DNA from: Magnetominusculus dajiuhuensis
Lineage (GTDB): Bacteria > Nitrospirota > Thermodesulfovibrionia > Thermodesulfovibrionales > Magnetobacteriaceae
DNA length: 20,635 nt
Reading direction: 5' to 3'
Assembly (NCBI RefSeq): GCF_046044395.1
Contig: NZ_JBJUSG010000060.1
Location: forward strand, 1-20,635
The notes under the pieces were generated by a model, which searched no databases, was not told the origin of the DNA, and saw only the letters and a program-made list of their open reading frames with translations. The position numbers were made by a program, and so were the translations under genes. Shown here one piece after another: positions 7,766 to 14,161 of this stretch. Within the stretch, counting starts at the first letter, position 1. The number at the start of each line of letters is the position of its first letter.

Positions 7766-8937
7766 CGAGCCGCCTTTACGTCTTGAGCTGCCTTTACGTC
7801 GTATTTAAACTCATTAAGACTATATTTAACTGGTTCATTAAGGATGTCATAAATAAGTTTTCTGTCAAAACTCCCAATGATTTTCTCAGCACTCACGGTA
7901 GAATCAATTTTTCCATAACTCCTCATAAATTCAACAATTGAGGCAATCTGGCCGTCTTTTTTGAGACTTTTTTCAGAAACAACCGGCACTTCGGCAAGCC
8001 ACATCATATCCTTAATCGTTACATCAGCAATCTGCTCCGGTGTAATCTTATATTTATCTCCAGTAATGGCCTTAATATCCGCTTGTAACCATGTGGCGGC
8101 AAGAAATAGATTCTCTCTGCCGCCTTTTATCCATTTTGCCGCCCTGATTTCAGCCGCCACTATCTGCCTCACCGCTTGGGGGTGTTTTGTATAAAACTCC
8201 CTCGAAAAATAACAATAACCAACGGTCATAACCTTGTGGATAACGACACTGTCAGGGTAGTTTTGCAGGGTGAGGCTGACAGTCGGTTCAGTGACCGAAA
8301 ACGCGAATATTTTCTTATCCGATAGCGCCGATGCCATCTCAGCATGGCCAAGCGGCACAAGCGTAACATCTTTTTCAGTAAGCCCCGAATATGATAAGAT
8401 CATCATCAGTGAGTAATGGCCTGTGGAGCCCGGGATATAACCAATTCGCTTACCCTTGAGTTCTTCTATAAACTCAGGGCGTCTTGCGACTATGGACACA
8501 AACGACTGCTGCATTATGGCGGGGATGAATACATCTTTTTTCGAAGCGGCGGTAATGGTCGGCATGTCACCTGCCACACCGGCCTGTATATCATCACTGA
8601 GAAAAAACTTACTTACATCATTCCCACCTAAGAATGAATAGAAGACCATTTTTATCCCCATTTCCTGCAACCTTTGCCGCAAAATTAAGTCGCGGCTCAT
8701 AACCTTAGTTATAATGCCGGAGGGCAGGAGCAACGGTTGAACTCCGATATTCAGATAATTGTCAGATTTTATAAAATTATATCTGGAGTAATATGGCGTA
8801 TCCTCTGGCTTTAACCCGCCTTCGGCAGCGTTTGCGGCATTCAGCCCCAACGATAATATAAGCGCCGCGATGGCGACACAGGCAGCATATTTAACGAGTG
8901 CAATATATTTAACGAGCTTAAACCCTAACATCCTCAT
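7762..8937 (-). CDS. Periplasmic substrate-binding protein (PhnD/SsuA-TauA-like), paralogue
   Basis: Predicted exported binding protein of 391 residues, paralogue of the protein at 3834-4979. The ATG at 8937 is preceded by GGAGG with an 8-base spacer. The signal peptide ends near ANA-AE. The mature chain keeps NIGVQPLLLPSG, LKGKRIGYIPGSTGHYSLM and the GSFDRKLIYD tail. Two internal 18-base tandem duplications are visible, one in the signal-peptide coding part (8887-8916) and one at the C terminus (7767-7802, giving DVKAAQDVKAAR). They account for most of the extra length over the paralogue. Coupled by a 4-base overlap to the kinase gene downstream. No transporter partner is adjacent, so a sensing role with that kinase is the likeliest reading. 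The ligand is unknown. Confidence 0.85.
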   Translation of the reverse strand: MRMLGFKLVKYIALVKYAACVAIAALILSLGLNAANAAEGGLKPEDTPYYSRYNFIKSDNYLNIGVQPLLLPSGIITKVMSRDLILRQRLQEMGIKMVFYSFLGGNDVSKFFLSDDIQAGVAGDMPTITAASKKDVFIPAIMQQSFVSIVARRPEFIEELKGKRIGYIPGSTGHYSLMMILSYSGLTEKDVTLVPLGHAEMASALSDKKIFAFSVTEPTVSLTLQNYPDSVVIHKVMTVGYCYFSREFYTKHPQAVRQIVAAEIRAAKWIKGGRENLFLAATWLQADIKAITGDKYKITPEQIADVTIKDMMWLAEVPVVSEKSLKKDGQIASIVEFMRSYGKIDSTVSAEKIIGSFDRKLIYDILNEPVKYSLNEFKYDVKAAQDVKAAR

Positions 8938-9016
8938 GGAACCATCCTCCGCATAGCGACTGTGCGAATAAAAGATAATACCGCACCTCCGATTTCAGAT
9001 GGAAACAATACCACGC

Positions 9017-9048
9017 CTAATAGTAACATAAGCAGTGTTTTTTTACAA
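9017..9048 (-). promoter_or_regulatory. Candidate promoter of the second binding-protein/kinase operon
   Basis: Minus-strand TATTAG (9022..9017) sits directly after CTTATGTTAC (9032..9023), and TTGTAA lies at 9048..9043. In the first cassette TTGCAA is followed at the same distance by CTTATGTTAC. Here only one arm of the GTAAC/GTTAC inverted repeat is kept. The conservation between otherwise diverged upstream regions supports function, but no transcription start can be seen. The distance to the ATG is about 80 bases. Confidence 0.45.
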
Positions 9049-9133
9049 TGTTTTAAGAATCCTGTGCATATCTCTCCACATCCATTTTCCTTTTTTATTT
9101 GGGGCATTGCGCTGCCTTTGTTACATTAATATT

Positions 9134-9177
9134 GTTACTGTAACTATTTGTCAAATCATTGGAAGAAGGTATATAAT
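9134..9177 (+). promoter_or_regulatory. Sigma-70 type promoter of tatA with an upstream palindrome
   Basis: TTGTCA (9148-9153) and TATAAT (9172-9177) are separated by 18 bases, a good sigma-70 pair about 50 bases before the tatA ATG. Just upstream, GTTAC-T-GTAAC (9134-9144) is a perfect short inverted repeat ending 3 bases before the -35, with a further GTTAC at 9120-9124. An operator function is a guess. The half-site resembles the GTAAC/GTTAC arms in the two cassette promoters. Confidence 0.65.
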
Positions 9178-9226
9178 AGTCATTGCCTAAGGTAATCCGT
9201 GAGAGACGCGGCACAAAGGAGGTAAA

Positions 9227-9421
9227 ATGTTTGAAGGGATGTTTCAACCGATGCACTTGTTTGTTATAGCGATGATAGTTTTGATTTTATTTGGCCCGAG
9301 TAAACTCCCCCAGTTAGGCGAGGGGATTGGAAAAGGGATTCGGGGCTTCAAAAAGGCCCTCTCTGATGACGACACCGAGAGCGCAGCTAAACCTGCCGGG
9401 AAGTCAGAGATAAAACAATAA
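9227..9421 (+). CDS. tatA: Sec-independent (Tat) translocase subunit TatA/E
   Basis: A 64-residue protein with the TatA/E architecture: a short N-terminal periplasmic piece, one membrane helix (about 11-22, LFVIAMIVLILF), the FGPSKLPQLG hinge motif, an amphipathic helix (GIGKGIRGFKKAL) and a charged tail. TatA oligomers form the conducting part of the twin-arginine export system in the inner membrane. The start is supported by AAAGGAGGT 4 bases before the ATG. No tatB or tatC lies nearby, so it would work with components encoded elsewhere. It precedes the ChrA-type gene by 15 bases and may be co-transcribed with it. The length is at the short end for TatA and would also fit TatE. Confidence 0.92.
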   Translation: MFEGMFQPMHLFVIAMIVLILFGPSKLPQLGEGIGKGIRGFKKALSDDDTESAAKPAGKSEIKQ

Positions 9422-9436
9422 TTAGGGTGGCGCGAC

Positions 9437-10636
9437 ATGGCCACCGGCATTAACAGACACGCGGACGCCATGAGGCTCTTTGAGCTGGCTCAACTATTCC
9501 TGAAGCTTGGGCTAACGGCCTTTGGCGGTCCGGCGGCTCATATTGCGATGATGGAAGAGGAGGTCGTTGGGCGAAGGCGTTGGCTCACGCGGGAGGGCTT
9601 TCTTGACCTGATGGGCGCGGTGAATCTAATCCCCGGCCCTAACTCCACGCAGCTTGGACTGCTTATCGGGTATACAAGGGCGGGGGTGTTGGGCCTCATA
9701 ATCTCAGGGGTACTGTTCATCCTGCCTGCCGTAATTATCACCGGCGTCCTTGCGTGGGCGTATGTCAGGTTTGGTGCCCTGCCAAATGTGTCTCCATTTC
9801 TATCAGGAATTAAGCCTGTGGTAATTTCCATTATCCTTGTGGCCGTTGTCAGAATGGGAAAGACGGCGGCGAAAAATGCTCAATTGGCGGCCATAGGGAT
9901 TGCGGTTGCGGCGGCGGCTTTATTGGGGGCGAACGCAATCGTTGCACTGCTTTTGGGCGGCGTTGCCGGAGTAATTATAAACGCTGTAACTATCCGTAGT
10001 AACAGGGTTATTTCTCTTTTTACGCTCTCCATTTTCAGCGTGTTAGCGGGGTGGTTCCTGAAAAATGCAGAGGCATATACTGCGTCGGCTGAACGTGGCA
10101 CTGCGGCAGCAAGTGCATCCTTATGGAAACTAGGCTTATTCTTTTTAAAGATTGGCTCAATTCTCTACGGCAGCGGTTATGTCCTTACCGCATTTATTGA
10201 GGATGGCCTGGTGAGGGACTCTGGATGGCTTACGCAGAGACAGTTGCTTGACGCGATTGCCATTGGGCAGTTCACACCGGGGCCGGTGCTGAGCACCGCG
10301 ACATTTGTCGGCTACGTGATTTCGGGGGTGCCGGGGGCGGTGATCTCAACGATAGCCATATTTCTGCCGTCATTTGTCTTCGTCCTGATATTGAATCCAC
10401 TGTTGCCGAGCCTGATGGCGTCAAAGATGATGTCCGCATTTCTTGGCGCTGTGAATGTAAGCGCGATTGGCCTGATGGCGGCGGTGGTTGTCCAGCTCTC
10501 AATCCCGACGCTCACAGATTGGAGAACAATTATGATAGCCGCGGGGGCGGCAGTTGCGGGGTGGCGATACAAGTGCAACGCGGCATGGCTGGTAGTTGCC
10601 GGGGCGGGCGCGGGAGGGCTACTTCAGATTATTTAA
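9437..10636 (+). CDS. chrA: Chromate transporter family protein (ChrA, two-domain form)
   Basis: Polytopic membrane protein of 399 residues with two homologous halves typical of the long CHR family. The first half (about 14-170) has FLKLGLTAFGGPAAHIAMM and NLIPGPNSTQLG. The second half (about 228-395) has FLKIGSILYGSGYVLTAF and QFTPGPVLSTATFVGY. ChrA proteins expel chromate; whether this one does so, or moves another anion, cannot be decided from sequence. The ATG at 9437 has only a weak GGGTGG ribosome site; an alternative in-frame ATG is at 9470. It follows tatA closely and precedes an outer-membrane-type gene by 14 bases, suggesting one plus-strand operon. Confidence 0.9.
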   Translation: MATGINRHADAMRLFELAQLFLKLGLTAFGGPAAHIAMMEEEVVGRRRWLTREGFLDLMGAVNLIPGPNSTQLGLLIGYTRAGVLGLIISGVLFILPAVIITGVLAWAYVRFGALPNVSPFLSGIKPVVISIILVAVVRMGKTAAKNAQLAAIGIAVAAAALLGANAIVALLLGGVAGVIINAVTIRSNRVISLFTLSIFSVLAGWFLKNAEAYTASAERGTAAASASLWKLGLFFLKIGSILYGSGYVLTAFIEDGLVRDSGWLTQRQLLDAIAIGQFTPGPVLSTATFVGYVISGVPGAVISTIAIFLPSFVFVLILNPLLPSLMASKMMSAFLGAVNVSAIGLMAAVVVQLSIPTLTDWRTIMIAAGAAVAGWRYKCNAAWLVVAGAGAGGLLQII

Positions 10637-10650
10637 ATGGAGGATTCGGA

Positions 10651-11437
10651 ATGTGTGCCAATTTACCTAAAATACTTAGAATCTCAGCCCTATGTTTTCT
10701 CTCAATAATATTTTCATTTGGTATGAAAAACCCTGTGGCGTGGGCCGGGCCGCCGTTTATGACTGATGACCCCGAACCGGTAGAGTACTTGCATGGAGAA
10801 CTCTACATTGCGTCACAGTGGGCGCGAGATAAGGATATGGGGACTGCGGCAACGCTGCCTCATTTTGATATTAACTACGGGATTGCGCCGGATGTGCAGT
10901 TGACCACATCTATACCTATTGCCTATTCAGCGCCACGAGACTCTTCTGCCCAGTACGGCATTGGCGACATTGAAGCGGGCGTAAAGTATCGCTTTATCCA
11001 TGAAGACAATGATAGCGGCTGGGCCTCAGGTCAGCGTTTTTCCCATAGTTGACCTTCCATCAGGGGACAGCTCTCGTGGGCTGGGGGAGGGACACATAAA
11101 GATATTTTTTCCCCTCTGGCTTCAAAAAAGCTGGGGACAGTGGACAACATACGGCGGAGGTGGATACTGGTATCATCCCGGTGACAATAATAAAAACTAT
11201 CGGTTTGTTGGATGGCTGCTGCAGCGTGAGCTTTCAAAGACGCTGACGCTTGGGGCAGAAATATTTAATACATCATCCAGGGCAAAAGGCGACAGAGGCG
11301 AAACAGGGTTTAATATTGGGGGCTTTATCAACCTAAGCGAAGACCATCATATACTCTTTTCGGCTGGACGTGATATAAACGGCCCTAACACCATGCTTAC
11401 ATACCTTGCCTTTCAGTGGACGTTCGGCCCGAAATAA
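10651..11437 (+). pseudogene. Outer-membrane transporter-like gene (Phenol_MetA_deg-type) broken by a +1 frameshift
   Basis: The ATG at 10651 follows GGAGG and encodes a signal peptide ending near AWA-GPP, then the PPFMTDDPEPVEY opening seen in exported beta-barrel-like proteins annotated with the MetA-pathway phenol degradation/transporter domain. The frame ends at 11052 with a foreign tail, while the +1 frame carries a coherent continuation (PQVSVFPIVDLPSGD to FQWTFGPK at 11437). Dropping one G from the GGG at 11021-11023 joins the two halves as ...DNDSGWPQVSVFPIV..., giving about 261 residues. This is either a true pseudogene, a recent mutation or a base-calling error in a G-run. The function of the family is poorly known; its place after the ChrA-type gene suggests co-expression. 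Confidence 0.8.
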
Positions 11438-11438
11438 A

Positions 11439-11526
11439 TATGGCAGCGCCATTCGCAAAGTTTGGCAGCGCCATTCGTAAAGTTTGGCGGCACCATTCGT
11501 AAAGTTTGGCGGCACCATTCGTACAC
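11439..11526. repeat. 22-bp tandem repeat, four units
   Basis: Four head-to-tail 22-base units at 11439-11460, 11461-11482, 11483-11504 and 11505-11526, of the form TTTGGCRGCRCCATTCGTAAAG. Units 1-2 have GCAGCGCC and units 3-4 have GCGGCACC, so they look like two diverged pairs. Located directly after the broken outer-membrane gene and before a convergent small gene. There is no spacer structure, so this is not a CRISPR array. Confidence 0.88.
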
Positions 11527-11546
11527 CACTGTACCATAGTATGTGG

Positions 11547-11816
11547 TTAAACCCTGCTGCCCTGTTTTGAAGTATCTGCTGACTGCTTAATCCTGGACAG
11601 CAGAAGGCTTATCTTATATTGGCGAAGGTTAGCCTTTCCGGCCAGCAGTATGAAGACTACGAGGACGAACTTTGAGGCGTCCAGGTCTCTGGCTATCAGG
11701 TGATAAACTAACACCGCAACCCCCATTATCGAACTCAGAATGCTGAACAAGAAGAAATAGTTTTTCCGTCTTAAAAGCCGGTTGAAAAATTTCATGTCTT
11801 TGTCATCCAACTCCAT
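11547..11816 (-). CDS. Small two-helix membrane protein of unknown function
   Basis: An 89-residue protein with a basic N-terminal stretch (RLLRRKN) and two hydrophobic segments (about 21-41, FFLFSILSSIMGVAVLVYHLI, and about 49-60, KFVLVVFILLAG), then a basic, polar tail. I do not recognise the family. GGGAGG lies 8 bases before the ATG, which supports it as a real gene. It stands alone between the 22-bp repeat and the HNH gene on the same strand, separated from the latter by about 130 bases containing a strong hairpin. Confidence 0.6.
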   Translation of the reverse strand: MELDDKDMKFFNRLLRRKNYFFLFSILSSIMGVAVLVYHLIARDLDASKFVLVVFILLAGKANLRQYKISLLLSRIKQSADTSKQGSRV

Positions 11817-11933
11817 ATATTATACCTCCCATGCAGGTTACCCCAATTGTCTTTTCAAAGTCAACAGAACCGTGAAGCCGCCAACGGCGGCAGCCCAAAC
11901 GCGATAGACAAAACGTGGCGAAATTTACGGGGT

Positions 11934-11956
11934 GAAGGGGGGGTTACCCCCCCTTC
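11934..11956. terminator. Perfect G/C hairpin whose loop is the HNH stop codon
   Basis: GAAGGGGGGG (11934-11943), loop TTA (11944-11946) and CCCCCCCTTC (11947-11956) form a perfect 10-bp stem. The loop is the TAA stop codon of the minus-strand HNH gene. No U-run follows on either strand, so it is not a classical intrinsic terminator. It may end the long rpsF operon, protect the mRNA 3' end or stall ribosomes. The remaining gap to 11817 holds a GCCGCC/GGCGGC inverted repeat and nothing else recognisable. Confidence 0.5.
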
Positions 11957-12300
11957 GTCGTTAATCCTTTAATCCTTATGCTTTCCATGTACTCTGCCCA
12001 CATGAATGGGAGTGTGTGTTTTTTTCTGTCGTTACAGCCCTTGCAGGCCGCCGATATGTTAGATTTAATAGACATGCCGCCTCTTGAAATGGGGATTATA
12101 TGGTCCATGGTCAGCTCTGATGGGGGGACGCTGCCATTGCAGTAGTAACATGTGCCGATTGAGCATTTGGCCTTCCACCACGGCGTCTTACGCAGCAGCC
12201 GTGCCTTCTGTTTCTCCCTTTTGACAAATGCCTCACTGACGCAAACAACCTCACCGTCTGCCGCTGGGTTATCTACCCTTTTTCGAACTCTCTTCGGCAT
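11944..12300 (-). CDS. HNH endonuclease family protein
   Basis: A 118-residue protein with a zinc-type HNH motif: Cys51-x2-Cys54, Asp66-His67 in DHIIPISRGG, Asn81, Cys86-x2-Cys89-Asn90 and a following basic residue (RKK). The N-terminal 48 residues are basic and probably bind nucleic acid. The family cuts DNA; the target and role here are unknown. It overlaps the preceding DUF507 gene by 32 bases and there is no other in-frame ATG nearby, so translation probably depends on coupling or on a later alternative start. It is the last gene of the ribosomal-protein operon. Being single, without a methylase or phage genes, it is not an evident restriction or homing system. Confidence 0.85.
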   Translation of the reverse strand: MPKRVRKRVDNPAADGEVVCVSEAFVKREKQKARLLRKTPWWKAKCSIGTCYYCNGSVPPSELTMDHIIPISRGGMSIKSNISAACKGCNDRKKHTLPFMWAEYMESIRIKGLTTKGG

Positions 12301-12544
12301 AGAATTTCTTATATAATATCTCCCATTCCGAACTGCCCTCTGTGAGTTTTTTACTGAAAGACGATAGTTTCTTCCTCACAACGGCGTCAATCTCTTCCCC
12401 TGTTTTTATCTCGGCGGCTATGGATTTCTTTATCTCTTTGCGAATTATGGAGTCATCCGCTTTCGTGGTTATCAAATTCTTTTCCTTAAGCGCGCTGAGC
12501 AGGATGTGGGATAAATGGCTAATCTTATCGTCGGAGAGCATCAT
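12269..12544 (-). CDS. DUF507 family protein (second copy)
   Basis: A 91-residue, highly charged, mostly helical protein: MMLSDDKISHLSHILLSALK at the start and VVRKKLSSFSKKLTEGSSEW followed by an ILYKKFY segment near the end. This pattern is that of DUF507, a small uncharacterised family often found as adjacent pairs. It starts 4 bases inside the end of the other DUF507 gene (ATGA overlap), so the two products are probably made in equal amounts and may form a heterodimer. No function is known. Confidence 0.8.
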   Translation of the reverse strand: MMLSDDKISHLSHILLSALKEKNLITTKADDSIIRKEIKKSIAAEIKTGEEIDAVVRKKLSSFSKKLTEGSSEWEILYKKFYAEESSKKGR

Positions 12545-12822
12545 ATAACGATATTCTTTTCCTTGACGAGTCTATGCTTCGTCATATCAAAGAGCGACTT
12601 GTAGTCAAGACGCTTCTTTTCGATTTCGCCCTCGTATGACCTTAATATCTCGCGCACCTCGTCATTGAGCCTGTCCTCGGCCATCATCTCGTAGAGTATT
12701 ACCTGCTCGGTCTCTTTGAGCAGCTCTTCGCGCGGCACGTTGCTCTCAATAAGGCCGCCCTTTGCCAGATCATCGAGTATCTTGCCCGAAATAAAATGTA
12801 TCCATGTCTTTGGAACCCGCAC
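12541..12822 (-). CDS. DUF507 family protein (first copy)
   Basis: A 93-residue helical protein that begins MRVPKTWIHFISGKILDDLA and has the DRLNDEVREILRSYEGEIEK segment, then DYKSLFDMTKHRLVKEKNIVI. It is the clearer DUF507 member of the pair. It starts 2 bases after the rpsR stop and overlaps the next DUF507 gene by 4 bases, so it is firmly within the rpsF-ssb-rpsR transcript. Its function is unknown. Confidence 0.85.
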   Translation of the reverse strand: MRVPKTWIHFISGKILDDLAKGGLIESNVPREELLKETEQVILYEMMAEDRLNDEVREILRSYEGEIEKKRLDYKSLFDMTKHRLVKEKNIVI

Positions 12823-12824
12823 GG

Positions 12825-13079
12825 TTATTTTTCCATAAACGATAAAAGCGCTATATTCCTTGCCCTCTTAACAGCCTCGGTCAATTCCCTTTGATGCCGT
12901 GCGCATGTACCGGTCATCCTCGACGGCAGCTGTTTGCCCCTTTCCGTTATATACGATTTAAGCGTTCTTGTGTCCTTGTAGTCTATGAACGGGGTCTTCT
13001 CCGCGCAGAACCTACAGAACTTCTTTCTCATAAATCTCTTGTACTTTACGTGCTCTGAACCTTTGCCCTTTTGTACCAT
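12825..13079 (-). CDS. rpsR: 30S ribosomal protein S18
   Basis: An 84-residue protein matching S18: CRFCAEKTPFIDYKD near the start, then LKSYITERGKQLPSRMTGTC and ARHQRELTEAVKRARNIALL, the conserved rRNA-binding core. It binds 16S rRNA together with S6 in the small-subunit platform. The two-cysteine CRFC segment suggests a zinc-binding form. The start is supported by GGGAGCG 8 bases upstream. It lies third in rpsF-ssb-rpsR, the usual bacterial order, 27 bases after ssb. Confidence 0.97.
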   Translation of the reverse strand: MVQKGKGSEHVKYKRFMRKKFCRFCAEKTPFIDYKDTRTLKSYITERGKQLPSRMTGTCARHQRELTEAVKRARNIALLSFMEK

Positions 13080-13106
13080 TTAAATACGCTCCCGAAAATT
13101 AGTTTA

Positions 13107-13502
13107 TTAAAATGGCTCCAGGTCGGATATCTCGTCAGGGGGTGTGGAATCCCCGCCGCGTCCGCCCTTCGCTGCCGCCTCGCCTCGCCTTGGAAGAAAT
13201 TTCACCGTCTGGGCAAGGACATCGAATTTACTCTTCTTTTGCCCCTCTGTTTCCCATTTTCTTTCCCTGAGCCTTCCTTCCACCAATACACCGCTGCCCT
13301 TGCTCAAATACTCTCCGCAGTTCTCCGCCTGCTTCCCCAGCACGGTTATGTCCATAAACAACACCTCTTCCTTCCACTCGTCCCCTTGCTTAGTCCTTGA
13401 GTTTACCGCAATGGTGAAAGTCGCAAAGGCCACACCCTGCGGCGAGTACCTCAACTCAGGGTCCCGTGTCAGGTTGCCCATAAAAATAACTTTGTTATAC
13501 AT
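13107..13502 (-). CDS. ssb: Single-stranded DNA-binding protein
   Basis: A 131-residue SSB with an N-terminal OB fold (about 1-105): MYNKVIFMGNLTRDPELRY, FTIAVNSRTK, VLFMDITVLGKQAENCGEYL and GSGVLVEGRLRERKW. A glycine/charge-rich linker follows, then the acidic tip ISDLEPF, a variant of the usual DDDIPF that recruits repair and replication proteins. It coats single-stranded DNA during replication and repair. Shorter than the E. coli protein because of a short linker. Located between rpsF (18 bases) and rpsR (27 bases), a common arrangement that ties its supply to ribosomal protein synthesis. Confidence 0.97.
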   Translation of the reverse strand: MYNKVIFMGNLTRDPELRYSPQGVAFATFTIAVNSRTKQGDEWKEEVLFMDITVLGKQAENCGEYLSKGSGVLVEGRLRERKWETEGQKKSKFDVLAQTVKFLPRRGEAAAKGGRGGDSTPPDEISDLEPF

Positions 13503-13520
13503 ATTCCATTACCCCTCTTC

Positions 13521-13961
13521 CTACTCCACGGGTTCTGTTGTCTCTGCGGGGACTGAAGGTACGGCTGCCTCTCCCACAGAATCTTTGACATCATCGGTGA
13601 CAACATCAGGCGCGGCTTGCTCGGCGGCCTTCGCCTCCATCGCCTGCAGGGAACTTTGCAGTGCTATAATCTCTTTTTTCCTCAACTTGATTATCATAAA
13701 CTTAAACACCGGGTCAAATACCTTATATAACTCCTCAAGCGATTTTATCGCAGTGGGAGGCGACTTAAAGACAAAAAACAGGTAGTAGCCCTTTTCGTGC
13801 TTATTGATTTCATAAGACAGCTTCCTCCTGCCCCATCTTTCGTGCTTGAGCACTTCGCCCTGCATCTTTTCTATCAGGTCTGTTATACGTTTTTCGGCCG
13901 CGTCTATGCCCGTGTCCTCCAACGCCGCATCAAGTATGACTATGTTTTCGTAGTAGTTCAT
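13521..13961 (-). CDS. rpsF: 30S ribosomal protein S6
   Basis: A 146-residue protein matching S6: MNYYENIVILDAALED, then IEKMQGEVLKHERWGRRKLS and YEINKHEKGYYLFFVFKSPP. S6 pairs with S18 on the 30S platform. The first 100 residues are the conserved fold; the tail of about 40 residues rich in Ala/Glu/Val (AAEQAAPDVVTDDV...) is an acidic extension. First gene of the minus-strand operon that continues through ssb, rpsR, two DUF507 genes and the HNH gene. Upstream is a 200-base divergent region shared with the ParA gene; I see no promoter there strong enough to name. Confidence 0.97.
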   Translation of the reverse strand: MNYYENIVILDAALEDTGIDAAEKRITDLIEKMQGEVLKHERWGRRKLSYEINKHEKGYYLFFVFKSPPTAIKSLEELYKVFDPVFKFMIIKLRKKEIIALQSSLQAMEAKAAEQAAPDVVTDDVKDSVGEAAVPSVPAETTEPVE

Positions 13962-14161
13962 CTATACCCCAATACCCTCCTGTCTGTGTATTTTTCGTAC
14001 TTACTCGTTCAGTCATATATTTTCTAACATAACCTGACTATAAAAATCAACCATACCCGAAACTATCGTCAAAATAAAACTCCGCGGCCAGTCCGGGCAA
14101 AGAAAAAATAATCATTGATTTTGTATAGGGCAAAATAGTATCATCTGCATGAGATTATCTA

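Noticed and set aside
9437..10636. tatA and the ChrA-type gene as part of a metal-resistance island
   Set aside because: No metal regulator, reductase or mobile element is adjacent; a TatA gene beside a ChrA family gene is not enough to claim it.
10519..10650. Upstream extension of the outer-membrane gene to 10519
   Set aside because: It would overlap the ChrA-type gene in another frame with glycine-rich nonsense; the ATG at 10651 has a clear GGAGG site and a signal peptide.
11439..11526. Possible CRISPR array
   Set aside because: The 22-base units are directly adjacent with no unique spacers, and no cas genes are present.
11944..12300. HNH gene as a homing endonuclease or restriction system
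   Set aside because: No intron, intein, methylase or phage genes are nearby, and the gene is tightly embedded in a housekeeping operon.
13144..13785. 213-codon plus-strand reading frame
   Set aside because: Antisense to ssb and rpsF, which are certain genes; Ser/Pro/Thr-rich translation is typical of an opposite-strand shadow.
13962..14161. TTGATT-like boxes as named promoters for rpsF and the ParA gene
   Set aside because: Spacing to any -10-like hexamer is poor (15 bases or a weak match), so I do not assign promoters in this divergent region.
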